Origin: CAJXSD01 sp964633145
Lineage (GTDB): Bacteria > Pseudomonadota > Alphaproteobacteria > Rhodobacterales > Rhodobacteraceae
Assembly (NCBI GenBank): GCA_964633145.1
Contig: CAZWFE010000020.1
Location: forward strand, 1 to 40,295
Direction: 5' to 3'
Length of the DNA stretch: 40,295 bases
This document shows, in pieces, positions 16,607 to 26,357 of this stretch. A model generated the notes under the pieces. It saw only the letters and a list, made by a program, of their open reading frames with translations, was not told the origin of the DNA and did not search any database. The stretch's first letter is position 1, and every line of letters begins with the position of its first letter. The position numbers and the translations under genes are program-made.

Positions 16607-18088
16607 ATGCTAAATTCACTGTTCAAAATTCTGCTGTTCCTTGTCATCGTTGCCGGCCTAGCGATGGGGGCCACCTATCTGATGGACGCGCAAAACACGA
16701 TCATTGGCAATGTCATGATCACAATTGCAGGGGTGGAATATACATTCAGCCCATTGCAGGCGGTTATGGCGCTGATTGTGCTGACGATTGTTATCTGGAT
16801 TGTGCTTAAAATTCTGTCGTTCTTGGTGGCGGTATTGAAATTCATCAATGGTGATGAAACCGCGATTACCCGTTTCTTTATCCGCAGTCGTGAACGCAAA
16901 GGGTATCAGGCCCTGTCTGACAGCTTGTTAGCTTTGGCATCGGGGGATGCACCTGTTGCCTTGTCCAAGGCGCGCCGCGCCGAGGGGTATTTGCAAAATC
17001 CCAGCCTGACAAATTTGATTGCAGCGCAGGCGGCGGAGCAGGCGGGCGATACAAACAAAGCGGCACAAATTTACAAAGAATTGGTCAAGGACCCCGAAAC
17101 ACAATTCGTAGGCGTGCGCGGGTTGTTGAAACAAAAACTGGCCGACGGAAAAACGGATGTTGCCTTGAAACTTGCGCAAAAGGCATTTGCCCTAAAGCCC
17201 AAGCACGAAGAGACACAAGATCTGTTGTTGCAGTTGCAAGCTAAAACATCTGATTGGACAGGCGCACGCGCGACGTTGCAGGCCAAGTTAAAGCAGGGCA
17301 AAATTCCCCGCGATTTGCACAAACGCCGTGATGCAGTTTTGGCCCTGTCACAGGCGCAGGCCGTCATGGATGAAACCAACAGCGTCGAACAACGCGAAGC
17401 CGCGATTGAAGCAAACAAACTGTCCCCCGATTTGGTCCCCGCAGCCTGTTTGGCCGCGCGTAATTACATCGATCAGGACAATGCCAAGGCCGCAGCGCGG
17501 ATCATCAAAAAGGCATGGTCCGCCCAGCCACATCCCGATTTGGCTGCCGTGTTTTCCGAAATTGCCCCAAATGAAACGCCCGTTGAACGTTTGAAACGGT
17601 TTGGCCAATTGGCCAAGTCAAATCCAGATCATCTGGAAACCCGCCTGACCATGGCCGAACTGAACCTAGTGGCCGAAGATTTCCCCGCCGCACGGCGCGC
17701 GCTGGGCGATGCCATCAACAATGACCCCGATGCGCGCGTGTTGACCATTATGGCCGCGATTGAACGGGGTCAGGGTGGCGAGGATGACGTTGTTCGTGCG
17801 TGGTTGGCAAAAACACTGACTGCCAAACATGGTCCAGCTTGGGTGTGTGACAAATGTAATACGGTGCATTCTGATTGGGTGCCTGTTTGTACGTCCTGCG
17901 ATGCCTTGGACACGTTGTCATGGCGTGAACCGCCTGCATCTAGCGTTGTATCTGCGACGGCCTTGGCATTGGCCCCATTGCTGGCGGCTGCACCGAAATC
18001 AGAGGCCAGTGATGATCTGCCGGTGACGATTGATGACGCCGAAGTGGTGGATGACACCGATCGGCCTGCCGACGATAAATCGGCCTGA
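16607..18088 (+). CDS. hemY: HemY-like TPR membrane protein with C-terminal zinc ribbon
   Basis: HemY N-terminal-domain protein of 493 residues. Two hydrophobic segments (about 4-24 and 44-68) anchor it in the inner membrane. The remainder is tetratricopeptide-like helices (LLALASGDAPVALSKARRAEGY and following). Near the end is a rubredoxin-like zinc ribbon: C414, C417, C428 and C431 (CDKC and CTSC), comparable with the metal module of LapB. The tail is acidic. HemY proteins are linked to tetrapyrrole synthesis by gene order but their molecular role is unsettled. The RBS is AAGGATGA just before ATG 16607, ten bases after the mitofilin stop. It converges with the flavin reductase gene. Confidence 0.9.
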   Translation: MLNSLFKILLFLVIVAGLAMGATYLMDAQNTIIGNVMITIAGVEYTFSPLQAVMALIVLTIVIWIVLKILSFLVAVLKFINGDETAITRFFIRSRERKGYQALSDSLLALASGDAPVALSKARRAEGYLQNPSLTNLIAAQAAEQAGDTNKAAQIYKELVKDPETQFVGVRGLLKQKLADGKTDVALKLAQKAFALKPKHEETQDLLLQLQAKTSDWTGARATLQAKLKQGKIPRDLHKRRDAVLALSQAQAVMDETNSVEQREAAIEANKLSPDLVPAACLAARNYIDQDNAKAAARIIKKAWSAQPHPDLAAVFSEIAPNETPVERLKRFGQLAKSNPDHLETRLTMAELNLVAEDFPAARRALGDAINNDPDARVLTIMAAIERGQGGEDDVVRAWLAKTLTAKHGPAWVCDKCNTVHSDWVPVCTSCDALDTLSWREPPASSVVSATALALAPLLAAAPKSEASDDLPVTIDDAEVVDDTDRPADDKSA

Positions 18089-18095
18089 CCAAGGA

Positions 18096-18560
18096 TTATA
18101 GGAACGTCCCTTGCGAAAATATCAGGGGGCGTCCCGTATCTTGGGTATGATGGGTAACGCGTCCCACAATGATACTGTGATCGCCTGCATCATGCAGGGC
18201 ATATTGTTCGCAATCAAACCGCGCAAGGCAGCGATCCAGCACGGGAACGCCTGTGTCCAGATAGTGCCAATCAACATGTTCAAAATGCTGGCCGTTTTTG
18301 GCAAACCCCAGACACAGATCGGATTGATCATGGTGCAAGACATGGATGCTGAACCGTTGTGCTGCGGCAAAGGGGGCATATCGGCCCGCTGTTTTGATCA
18401 CCGACCACAACACCAGCGGCGGATCCAATGATACGCTGTTGAAACTGTTGGCGGTCATGCCTAGGGGCGCGCCATTTTGCGCACAGGTGACAACTGTCAC
18501 ACCCGTTGGAAATTGCGACAACGCGTGACGCAGTTGATCGGGGGAAATATGATCCGTCAC
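18096..18560 (-). CDS. Flavin reductase-family (HpaC-like) protein
   Basis: FMN-binding split-barrel flavin reductase of about 154 residues, which would supply reduced flavin to a partner monooxygenase. Typical landmarks are LRHALSQFPTGVTVVTC near the start, GMTANSFNSVSLDPPLV, and the late HSIIVGRV strand. I chose GTG 18560 because AAGGAC, lying within the last codons of the upstream EamA gene, is placed correctly for it. A start at 18608 would add sixteen residues lacking family features and overlap EamA. No partner oxygenase is nearby. Confidence 0.88.
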   Translation of the reverse strand: MTDHISPDQLRHALSQFPTGVTVVTCAQNGAPLGMTANSFNSVSLDPPLVLWSVIKTAGRYAPFAAAQRFSIHVLHHDQSDLCLGFAKNGQHFEHVDWHYLDTGVPVLDRCLARFDCEQYALHDAGDHSIIVGRVTHHTQDTGRPLIFSQGTFL

Positions 18561-18564
18561 GGTG

Positions 18565-19440
18565 TCAGCGTCCTTTGGGCGTTGTTTGAATTTCGCGGTA
18601 CCATACATAAAGCCCGGATCCCACGATAATCAAGGCACCGATGATCGTTGGCACATCTGGGACATCGTCAAAAATGACATATCCCCAGAATGTCGCAAAC
18701 AACAATCCAACATAGACGAATGGGGCCAACAGCCCCGCTTCGCCCAGGGTCAGGGCGCGGATTAACATCAATTGGCTGGCGGTTCCCAAAATGCCGATCA
18801 CAATCACCAAGCCAGCGGTATAGCCCGTCAACGGCGTCCAGAAAAACGGCACAATCGCACTTAGAAAAACAGCACCAAACAGTGCGGTGTAAAACAGCGA
18901 TGTCCACGGATTTTCGTTTCGTCCCACAAATCGGGTGATCAGGTTATATCCCGTCAAACAAACCGCCGCCGCCAAGGGCAGAATGGAATACACCGAAAAC
19001 ACCCCCATTCCCGGACGGATCACGATGATCGCACCGATCAGTGACATCAAAATGCCAAATACGCGGCGTGGCCCGATTTTTTCGCCCAAAAACAAAAATC
19101 CGCCCAAGGTCAGTAAAACGGGGTTTATGTCCATTACGGCCGTAGCCTCGGCCAGACCGATTTGGGAAATCGAGACAAAGAAAAATGACGTCGCCCCCAG
19201 CACCAGCATAGACCGCACTGCCTGCAATCTGGGGTGTTGCGTGCGGAATACGGTTTTCATTTTGGGCAGGACAATCACCAGAACCAGCATTGTGGCGCTG
19301 AAATATCGCGCCCAGATCGCTTGGATTGGGTGGACATGTGTTGTTAATTCCTTGGCTGCGGCATCCATGGACGCAAACAGGGCAATCGCGCCAATCATGA
19401 ACAAAATGGCGTGTTTATTGGTTTGGGCCGAATGGGACAT
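18565..19440 (-). CDS. EamA/DMT-superfamily permease
   Basis: Drug/metabolite transporter-superfamily inner-membrane protein with about ten hydrophobic helices arranged as two EamA repeats (first FMIGAIALFASMDAAAKEL; second TGYNLITRFVGRNENPW onward). Substrate unknown; relatives export amino acids or metabolites or import various solutes. About 291 residues from ATG 19440 (MSHSAQTNKHAIL). An upstream ATG at 19488 would add sixteen polar residues and cannot be excluded. It is followed four bases later by the flavin reductase gene, whose RBS lies in its 3' end. Confidence 0.88.
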   Translation of the reverse strand: MSHSAQTNKHAILFMIGAIALFASMDAAAKELTTHVHPIQAIWARYFSATMLVLVIVLPKMKTVFRTQHPRLQAVRSMLVLGATSFFFVSISQIGLAEATAVMDINPVLLTLGGFLFLGEKIGPRRVFGILMSLIGAIIVIRPGMGVFSVYSILPLAAAVCLTGYNLITRFVGRNENPWTSLFYTALFGAVFLSAIVPFFWTPLTGYTAGLVIVIGILGTASQLMLIRALTLGEAGLLAPFVYVGLLFATFWGYVIFDDVPDVPTIIGALIIVGSGLYVWYREIQTTPKGR

Positions 19441-19544
19441 GGAATGCTGCTTTCGAAATGGGGCCAGTCTGGGAACAGTCTGGGGCATGACATGGCGTCC
19501 ATTCTCTTGTATACACCCAACACAACACGGGAAAGGTGTTTCAT

Positions 19545-20147
19545 ATGAATAAAATTGCCATTGCGCTGGGTGCTGTCGTTTTTATGGGCGTGGGCTATGC
19601 CATCGCCCCTGTGGCACAGAATATGATGGGGGGCCACGGAATGGGGCATGGCCATGGAATGGGCCACAATCCGGCGCACCATGGTTCCGATCATGGCGGC
19701 AATCACGAACAGCATATGGCCATGTTCCCCATGCTGAACGGCGAAAACACCACCCCGTCCGAGGTGGACGATATGCGCGCCTTGTTTATGCGCCACCCCG
19801 ATATGACGCGGCGGGTTGAAAATATACCCAATGGCATTCGTACCATCACCGAAACGCAAAATGACGCATTGCGCGATGCGCTGGTCAACCATGTTGTGAT
19901 GATGATTGCGCGGGTTGAAAATGGCGATGATCCGCGCGTTCCGATTCAAAGTCCGACCCTGTCCATTCTGTTTGAAAAAGGGTCCGCGATTGAAACCGAA
20001 ATCATTCCCACCGACCTAGGTGTCAGCGTTGTGCAAACATCCACCGACCCCCAAGTGGTGGCCGCCCTGCAAACCCATGCGGCTGAGGTATCCGACCTGG
20101 CCGCGCGCGGCATGCAATCGGTTCAGGATCGCATAATGGGCCAATAA
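19545..20147 (+). CDS. Exported His/Met-rich protein with an internal duplication
   Basis: A 200-residue protein not assigned to a named family. Residues 1-25 form a signal peptide or membrane anchor (KIAIALGAVVFMGVGYAIAP). Residues 27-60 are rich in His, Met and Gly (GGHGMGHGHGMGHN), a likely periplasmic metal-binding stretch, for example for copper. Two related segments follow, about 77-127 (MRALFMRHPDMTRRVENIPNG) and about 138-189 (LSILFEKGSAIETEIIP). Both run as LF-x-acidic/polar helix, strand, T-S/E-T, then a helix ending near H-x-x-x-V. I recall unannotated proteins with this two-repeat layout in other proteobacteria. ATG 19545 follows GGGAAAGG. It is alone between two minus-strand blocks. 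Confidence 0.8.
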   Translation: MNKIAIALGAVVFMGVGYAIAPVAQNMMGGHGMGHGHGMGHNPAHHGSDHGGNHEQHMAMFPMLNGENTTPSEVDDMRALFMRHPDMTRRVENIPNGIRTITETQNDALRDALVNHVVMMIARVENGDDPRVPIQSPTLSILFEKGSAIETEIIPTDLGVSVVQTSTDPQVVAALQTHAAEVSDLAARGMQSVQDRIMGQ

Positions 20148-20158
20148 CGCCCGCGCGA

Positions 20159-23100
20159 TTATTCGTAATCTTGACCGAATGTAATGCCGATTTGACTGTC
20201 GCCATCCGTATCGTGGCTGATGAATGTCTTGGTGCGGCGGTTCAAATCTAGGTTCAAGCGCGTTTCCGCTTTGCCGTTTGATCCGAATTCGAATTCAACA
20301 TAGGTGTTGTCGCGAATATATTTTCCCGCAGATACCGACACATCGCCTTGTTCATCCTGTGTTATGTCGAAATCATCCAACCCTGACATACGCCGCATGC
20401 GTTCCATGAAACTGGGATTTGGACTGCCCAATGTGCGAATGGCATTGACCAGTTGAATGGTTTGAAAGGTTGATAATCCCTCTAACGCTTTGCCGAATAA
20501 CACCTCGGCCAGTACCTCTTCGCTGGGGCGGCCAGACTGGGACGACAGCGTCAATTCTGGGGCCGAGGATCGCCCAGCGATTTCAACGGACAATATATCG
20601 CCGTCTTGTGCGTCGACGTCTGCCTTAAGGTAAATATCGGGGTCCAGCGTTCCCAACAATTGCAACCGCCCTTGGGTCAGGCGAACGCGTTTGGTCAACA
20701 AATCCATGCGGCCGCGGATCAGGTCGAATTGGCCGGTTGGTATGGGGGTTGATGTTGTGCCGCCCACCCGCACAGTACCGCCAAATTCTGCATCAATCCC
20801 ACGACCGCGGGCAAATAATTTATTCGGGGCACGAATGTTCAGATTTAGGGCGATGCCGGTTTGATCTGGCCGGTCTGATGTAGCCTGCGTGCTGGGTTGT
20901 GATAAAACGCCCAAGGTGTCCAATGTGTTGCGGGTCCGATTGGACATGTTGATGTGGCGCACGTCCAAGGCACTGTTAGATCCGCCAGATACTTGGCCCA
21001 GATCCACGATCAGATCCAATATATCGACCGTTCCACCTAATGTCAGCTGTCGGCCTAAGACTCCGGTCACGTTGACATCTGATTTCAGCCGCGCGGTCAC
21101 ACCGCTGGCCAACGGCAGAGCCAAGGGCGCGGTTTTTATCGCAATTTGCGTGCGCCCATTTGGTGTCAGATCCACGATCCCGTCTGCGGTCATGACGGCC
21201 CGCTTGGTTCCCAATGTTGCCGTTGATGTCACACGCGCACGCCCCTGCGTCAGGTCTGCGCGCAGGGCGATGTTTTGGATGGGCAATGGGGCGCCCTGAA
21301 TGGCTAGGGTGCCGTTTGCCATGTTAGCCGTGCCCCGTACCGTTTTGCGGTCGGACAAATTTTTCGCAACCAGGTCAAAGTTTACGGCCCCCTTAACCGT
21401 GTGGGGGGAAATGAATCCATTGGCCAGTGCGGCATTGGCCTGACCTTGTACCGCGATATCGCGCAAGGTGTTGGCCGCAAATTCGCCGGAAAACGTCAAA
21501 TCGGTATTTTGGTCCGCCCTCAGGGTGCCATTGCCCGTCCATGGTTTTGCGGGGGCGGATTGGGTCGCCTTAAATTCGGCGGCAATAGGGCCGGAAAAGC
21601 TGGCATCCAGTAGCCCTGCATTTGCCAATCGCAGTTGGGCGGATATGCGGCCCTGTTCGGGGGTTAGTGCTGCGGATGCTGTGGTGGTTACATCTTGGTT
21701 GGTGATAGACAGTTCATCGACATAGGTGCCCGTGGTGTCGCGTTTTGCCATCAGGTCAATCACTGTGTCGCTGATCATCAAGGGATCCAAGGTGGCATTT
21801 ATACCCCCAATACCGCGCCCCTGCACTGTTGCCGCGATATCAAAGCCACCGGTTTTTGGCGCAATGCGGCCCGTGGCTGATATATCGCCCGCGCCGCGCA
21901 GTTTCGGCATATTGGCCAAGGCCGCAAAGCGCGATAAATCCGATGCCACGGCATCCACAGCAATATCCACCGCGTCATAGGTACGATCGGCGCGTATATC
22001 GGCGCGAAATTGGGTGGCGGGTGTTGTCAGGTTTAATCCCGAAATTGTGACGCCTGTCCCATCGCCATAGGCAAAGCCCATGTTCAAGGTGACATTGCCC
22101 TGTAACAGGTCCGATAACGCGCCCGTGGCCATGACGTTGCCCATTGAACTGTTCAATGTGCCGCTGATGGATTGGTCTTGGATCGTGCCGCGTCCGGTTG
22201 CTGTGACTGTGGTCGCTGCAATTTCGGAAAATGTTACATTGTCAAAGCTTGCATCCAACGCCCAAGCCTGTCCCAGTGATTGGTCATAGCGCAGCGAAAA
22301 TTGACCGCGCCCCAATTGCGTTGCATCGAACCCTGATTTTGCCAAATCTTGGGCCAGAACACCGGGTTCGACGTTTGCTGTGATATCTAATGCGGTGGGC
22401 CAACCCGTTTCATCCAGATTTAGGGCGCCATTCAGTGACAAAACGTCGGACGACAGGGACAGTTTGCGCAAATGGGTTGTGTTATCCACGGCGCGGGTTG
22501 CGTCCAGTGTCAGATCGATGCGCCCTGCGCGTTTCAATGCGGATATCGGTGTGTCGATAAGCGGGGACAGATCCCCCGATACGGTGCCCCGAATATGGCT
22601 GCCTTGGTCGTCGCTGATCAGGGTCAGAGCACCGTCGACATGGGACATTTGATCTGTGGATGTTTGTCCTGTTGTCAGCGCGATATTCGTTTTGATGTTG
22701 GTGCTGTGGCCTTGGGCCTGCAGGGTCATCGTAAGGGGGGCATTGTGTATAAATCCCGCCGCTTGCGCCACTGCACCACCGGCCTGTTCGAAATATTTCA
22801 GCTGGGCGGATATTTCATCCTGTGCGGTGATGCGTGCGGTTAGGTCCAATGCCTCTTGCCGGCCATTTGTAATGTTCAGCATCAAGGCGGCATCCAAAAT
22901 GCCTGCGCCATAGGCCAGCGATCCTGTGCTGTTTGCGATCAGTGGCCCATCGTCATAGGCGTCTGCGATGATGATCTGCTGAATGGCAAATCGATCAATC
23001 TGGGCAGTGATTGGCAAATCTGGCAGTCGCGGCAGTGTAATTGGCCCCGATTGGCGCGCGGGCGTGGGCGCATCCAGGGATGGGCGCCGAAAAATGGTAA

Positions 23101-23398
23101 TGCGCTGGGCGGACAGATCTTGGATATTTAACGCACCAGTTAACAGGGCGCTACGCGACCAGTTTAATCTGCCCCCCTCAAGTTGGAACCAAATACCTGC
23201 ATCATCTGCGATGGTAATTGCACCGATGGTCAAATCACCCGACAGCGCGCCCTGTAAATCGCTGACCTTGACCGTTTGCCCCGAAACAGACAAGTTTTTT
23301 TCCAAAAATTCAGTAACCAAGTCATTTTGCGCCAACACCCGCTGTGGAAACAGCAGCAGCGCAAAAAACAGAGCGATCAAGGTGACATAGGTTTTCAT
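20159..23398 (-). CDS. tamB: TamB-like translocation and assembly module protein
   Basis: A 1079-residue AsmA/TamB-superfamily protein: N-terminal hydrophobic anchor (YVTLIALFFALLLFP), a long run of beta-strand repeats, and the C-terminal DUF490 domain (LRIQGRLDLLTKRV-like region and FGKALEGLSTFQ near the end). It spans the periplasm, working with TamA in outer-membrane protein assembly and, in current views of the superfamily, phospholipid transport. Shorter than the roughly 1250-1400 residues usual for the family. ATG 23398 overlaps the tamA stop (TGATG); the codon before it is TTG, a less likely start. Confidence 0.92.
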   Translation of the reverse strand: MKTYVTLIALFFALLLFPQRVLAQNDLVTEFLEKNLSVSGQTVKVSDLQGALSGDLTIGAITIADDAGIWFQLEGGRLNWSRSALLTGALNIQDLSAQRITIFRRPSLDAPTPARQSGPITLPRLPDLPITAQIDRFAIQQIIIADAYDDGPLIANSTGSLAYGAGILDAALMLNITNGRQEALDLTARITAQDEISAQLKYFEQAGGAVAQAAGFIHNAPLTMTLQAQGHSTNIKTNIALTTGQTSTDQMSHVDGALTLISDDQGSHIRGTVSGDLSPLIDTPISALKRAGRIDLTLDATRAVDNTTHLRKLSLSSDVLSLNGALNLDETGWPTALDITANVEPGVLAQDLAKSGFDATQLGRGQFSLRYDQSLGQAWALDASFDNVTFSEIAATTVTATGRGTIQDQSISGTLNSSMGNVMATGALSDLLQGNVTLNMGFAYGDGTGVTISGLNLTTPATQFRADIRADRTYDAVDIAVDAVASDLSRFAALANMPKLRGAGDISATGRIAPKTGGFDIAATVQGRGIGGINATLDPLMISDTVIDLMAKRDTTGTYVDELSITNQDVTTTASAALTPEQGRISAQLRLANAGLLDASFSGPIAAEFKATQSAPAKPWTGNGTLRADQNTDLTFSGEFAANTLRDIAVQGQANAALANGFISPHTVKGAVNFDLVAKNLSDRKTVRGTANMANGTLAIQGAPLPIQNIALRADLTQGRARVTSTATLGTKRAVMTADGIVDLTPNGRTQIAIKTAPLALPLASGVTARLKSDVNVTGVLGRQLTLGGTVDILDLIVDLGQVSGGSNSALDVRHINMSNRTRNTLDTLGVLSQPSTQATSDRPDQTGIALNLNIRAPNKLFARGRGIDAEFGGTVRVGGTTSTPIPTGQFDLIRGRMDLLTKRVRLTQGRLQLLGTLDPDIYLKADVDAQDGDILSVEIAGRSSAPELTLSSQSGRPSEEVLAEVLFGKALEGLSTFQTIQLVNAIRTLGSPNPSFMERMRRMSGLDDFDITQDEQGDVSVSAGKYIRDNTYVEFEFGSNGKAETRLNLDLNRRTKTFISHDTDGDSQIGITFGQDYE

Positions 23399-25209
23399 CA
23401 AAACGCTTGCCCCAAACCAAAATACAAAGCAGCAGAGCGCAATGTAATTGCCCGATCTGTTGGATGTGCCACGTCAAACCGAATTGGGCCCAGTCCGGTT
23501 TTATACCGCAGCCCCAGACCATAGCCGCTGTGGTCGACGCTGTCTTGCCCCCAATGATCCAGCCCAAAGGGGTGCAAAATCGCATAATCCGCAAAGGCCA
23601 CGCCAGACAGGCTGCCCACAAATGTTTTACGCAATTCTGCCGATAGTATAACACGCCCCTGCGCGCCCGATAATCCAGTGCCGCGCACATCGCGCCCTAG
23701 GGTTTCGAAACTGTATCCACGCACGGTTTTGGATCCACCCGAAAAATACAGAAAATCTGGATCAATCACTGCGTCCGATCGCGAAAGGATCGTATGCCCC
23801 ACATGGCCGCGACCTGCTAGAACCACTGTGTCCGATAAGGGCACATAATGTCGCCATTCGCCTTGCAATTTCAGGCCAGATACAGACTGATCCAACTGAT
23901 ACAGCGGTTCGATCTGTGCGGCGATATAGTGTCCACCTTTGGGATCTAGACGATCGGTGCGCCCATCGAATGTATATTGCAACGGAAAGCTAAGCGATGT
24001 GATTGTTGGCGACCCATCAACGGTGACGTTGCGGCTTTGTTTATATTTCAGACGGACGCGGTATGTGGTTTGATCATCTTTGGGGACTTCGGCCCCGAAA
24101 TAGGCCTTAACGTATCTGATCCGATCACCCCCAGCCGATTTTTCGCCTAGTGCAAAACCCGTCTCTAAATTTGCGTCTGCAATGCGAAAGGCTGCGGGTC
24201 GTTTATAATCGATGCCCAATCCCCAGAACGGGCGCTGTCCGTCTTGAATATGGGTGATTTCACCATTTACCGTTAACCGATCCGCATTTCGTGACAGATT
24301 TCGGTGCATCCATGTTGTGTCAATTGAAAACCCATCCTGCGATGACAGGGCTACAGTCGCCTCAATGCGTTTTGGTTTTCGGTCGCGTAACGTAACACCC
24401 AAATTCAATGCGCCGGGTACATCTGTCGGTTCAGGTTTGACGGACATTTGGCTAAAGGCACCTGTGCGTCGCAATCGCATTTCGACCAGACGCAGTTTTG
24501 CGCTGTCCAAATTTTCACCCTGCCCTAGGCCAATGATGGATCGGATCTTGACAGATTTAACGGTTGTCAAATTCGGCGTGATGCGTGTGCCAGCATAATT
24601 TGATGGAACCCCGGTATTCAGTGTGACCCGCGCGGTCAATGTGCCGCTAGAATGGTTTGCAACGATATCTTGCGCCGCAACGCCCGTTTCCAAATACCCC
24701 TGATCTTGCCAAATTTGCACCATATCCAAGATATAGTTTTCCAGCTTGCTCAGCCGCACGGCGCCCTTTGGTGGGGCAGGGATCGTTGTATTTGGGGGGA
24801 TCGGCGTGACTGAAATGTCGCCAAACTGGAACCGTTGACCGGATTTTACATGAATGGATACAGTTGAAATCGTATTTGGGGCATCCACCGCCAATATCTG
24901 ATCCATATCCTGGCCATTGATCCGTACCAAAATATCGGCTTGGAAATACCCGTCTTGGTACAGGGTGTTCGCCAAGGTGATGCGGTTTTGTTTCAGTTGA
25001 AACAGCATATTCACCCCGTCTAATTTTCCGGCAGACGCGGTGGTGGGGCGAAACGCGTTGCGCGCCTGTTCGCCGATTTCTGCCGTTGGGGTGTCGAATG
25101 AAAAATCCTGACTGAAACTGGGCGTTGCCCAGCCCAATAACGGCACCAACACCAGCAAACCAACGCGCAGTAATTTATGGGGGATATGCGTCAAATACAT
25201 AAGAAACAT
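23398..25209 (-). CDS. tamA: TamA-like outer-membrane assembly protein (Omp85 superfamily)
   Basis: A 603-residue outer-membrane protein with a signal peptide (LLRVGLLVLVPLLGWATPSFSQ), periplasmic POTRA domains (about 50-260) and a BamA-type 16-strand barrel. The barrel carries the surface-antigen signature GGSKTVRGY and ends in the terminal Phe (FGLGQAF) expected of a beta-signal. Together with TamB it forms the translocation and assembly module. The two genes are translationally coupled by a one-base stop/start overlap. ATG 25209 is preceded by AAGG at short spacing; ATG 25200 is an alternative. Confidence 0.93.
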   Translation of the reverse strand: MFLMYLTHIPHKLLRVGLLVLVPLLGWATPSFSQDFSFDTPTAEIGEQARNAFRPTTASAGKLDGVNMLFQLKQNRITLANTLYQDGYFQADILVRINGQDMDQILAVDAPNTISTVSIHVKSGQRFQFGDISVTPIPPNTTIPAPPKGAVRLSKLENYILDMVQIWQDQGYLETGVAAQDIVANHSSGTLTARVTLNTGVPSNYAGTRITPNLTTVKSVKIRSIIGLGQGENLDSAKLRLVEMRLRRTGAFSQMSVKPEPTDVPGALNLGVTLRDRKPKRIEATVALSSQDGFSIDTTWMHRNLSRNADRLTVNGEITHIQDGQRPFWGLGIDYKRPAAFRIADANLETGFALGEKSAGGDRIRYVKAYFGAEVPKDDQTTYRVRLKYKQSRNVTVDGSPTITSLSFPLQYTFDGRTDRLDPKGGHYIAAQIEPLYQLDQSVSGLKLQGEWRHYVPLSDTVVLAGRGHVGHTILSRSDAVIDPDFLYFSGGSKTVRGYSFETLGRDVRGTGLSGAQGRVILSAELRKTFVGSLSGVAFADYAILHPFGLDHWGQDSVDHSGYGLGLRYKTGLGPIRFDVAHPTDRAITLRSAALYFGLGQAF

Positions 25210-25357
25210 TAGCCTTGGGTTCGAATCGGTCGGCCGAGGTATTTTGCACGGCCTGCGCTGGTCAGCGTATCAGATCATCTAACCCCGCATTGGTAAAGAC
25301 ACCATATCACATCTGCACAGGATGGGCGAAAAATCGCGATGCTTGGTTGGGGGTGTT

Positions 25358-26308
25358 TTAACCAATACGATTGCGCTGGGCGGATGGGGACACGCCAAAG
25401 GCTGATTTGTAAACGCGTGCGAAATGTCCCGTGCTTTCAAATCCACAGGCAAAGGCCACATCGGTGATGGATGATTCCGTTTGGATCAACAAATGCCGCG
25501 CACGTTCCAATCGCATTTCCATATGGTATTTCTTGGGTGATGTGTTCAACAGTTTGCCAAACAGCCGTTCCAATTGGCGCGACGAAATCCCCAGATTTTC
25601 GGCGATTTGCGTCGGTGAAATTGGGTCAGCGATTGTGTTTTGCATAATGCCGATGGCCTTGGCCAAATGGCTGTTGCGCATGCCATTGCGTGATTGCAGG
25701 GATACACGTTGTTCGGCCGATGCTTCGCGTACGGCGGTATAGACCATTTGATCGGCCACTGCTGTTGCCAAATCCAACCCATGATGGCGTTCGATTATAT
25801 GCAGCATTAAATCTGCAGTCGCCGTGCCGCCCGATGCGGTGACGTGCGGGCCGGTGGCCACAAACACATTGCGCACCAAATTCACATCGGGGAATTTTTC
25901 CATGAAACTGTCGTGGTATTCCCAATGAATGGCCGCGTCTTGGCCATCTAAAAACCCGATGTCCGCCAATATCCACGCGCCCGAACACAGCGCGCCAATG
26001 GTGCCCCCATGCCGTTTTTCGCGGCGCAGCATGGACGTCAGGGATGGGGTGATGCGGTCGCGCATGTAAATCCCACTTAAAACAAACAGATGGTCATATT
26101 TAGGCGGTTGGGCAAAGCTGTGATGGACCAAGGTCACAGATCCATTGGAACAGGTGGCTGTTTCCCCATTTTCTGACAAGAATGACCATTTGTACAATTC
26201 CTGACCACTGATCAAATTCGCAATCCGCAACGGTTCGACCGCGCAGGAAAACGCCAGATGGGAAAAATCTTGTACCAGTGCAAATACAAAATGTTGGGGG
26301 GTGGTCAT
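25358..26308 (-). CDS. GlxA-family transcriptional regulator (DJ-1/PfpI plus AraC HTH)
   Basis: A 316-residue regulator with an N-terminal class I glutamine amidotransferase-like domain (about 5-180, including LCSGAWILADIGFLDG and GPHVTASGGTATADLML) and a C-terminal AraC-type double helix-turn-helix (about 215-316: LGISSRQLERLF and ITDVAFACGFESTGHFARVYK). This architecture is that of GbdR and CdhR, activators of glycine betaine and carnitine catabolism, which bind the quaternary amine in the N-terminal domain. That fits the MttB homologue nearby, though the ligand is inferred only. It is divergent from the GntR gene. ATG 26308 follows AAAGGTG. Confidence 0.92.
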   Translation of the reverse strand: MTTPQHFVFALVQDFSHLAFSCAVEPLRIANLISGQELYKWSFLSENGETATCSNGSVTLVHHSFAQPPKYDHLFVLSGIYMRDRITPSLTSMLRREKRHGGTIGALCSGAWILADIGFLDGQDAAIHWEYHDSFMEKFPDVNLVRNVFVATGPHVTASGGTATADLMLHIIERHHGLDLATAVADQMVYTAVREASAEQRVSLQSRNGMRNSHLAKAIGIMQNTIADPISPTQIAENLGISSRQLERLFGKLLNTSPKKYHMEMRLERARHLLIQTESSITDVAFACGFESTGHFARVYKSAFGVSPSAQRNRIG

Positions 26309-26357
26309 AGGGCACCTTTGTCAGATTATAGATTGAATATTCGATAAATTTTTCTTG

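Noticed and set aside
25212..25230. tRNA-like T-loop GGTTCGAATC
   Set aside because: No matching T-stem, anticodon arm or acceptor stem around it.
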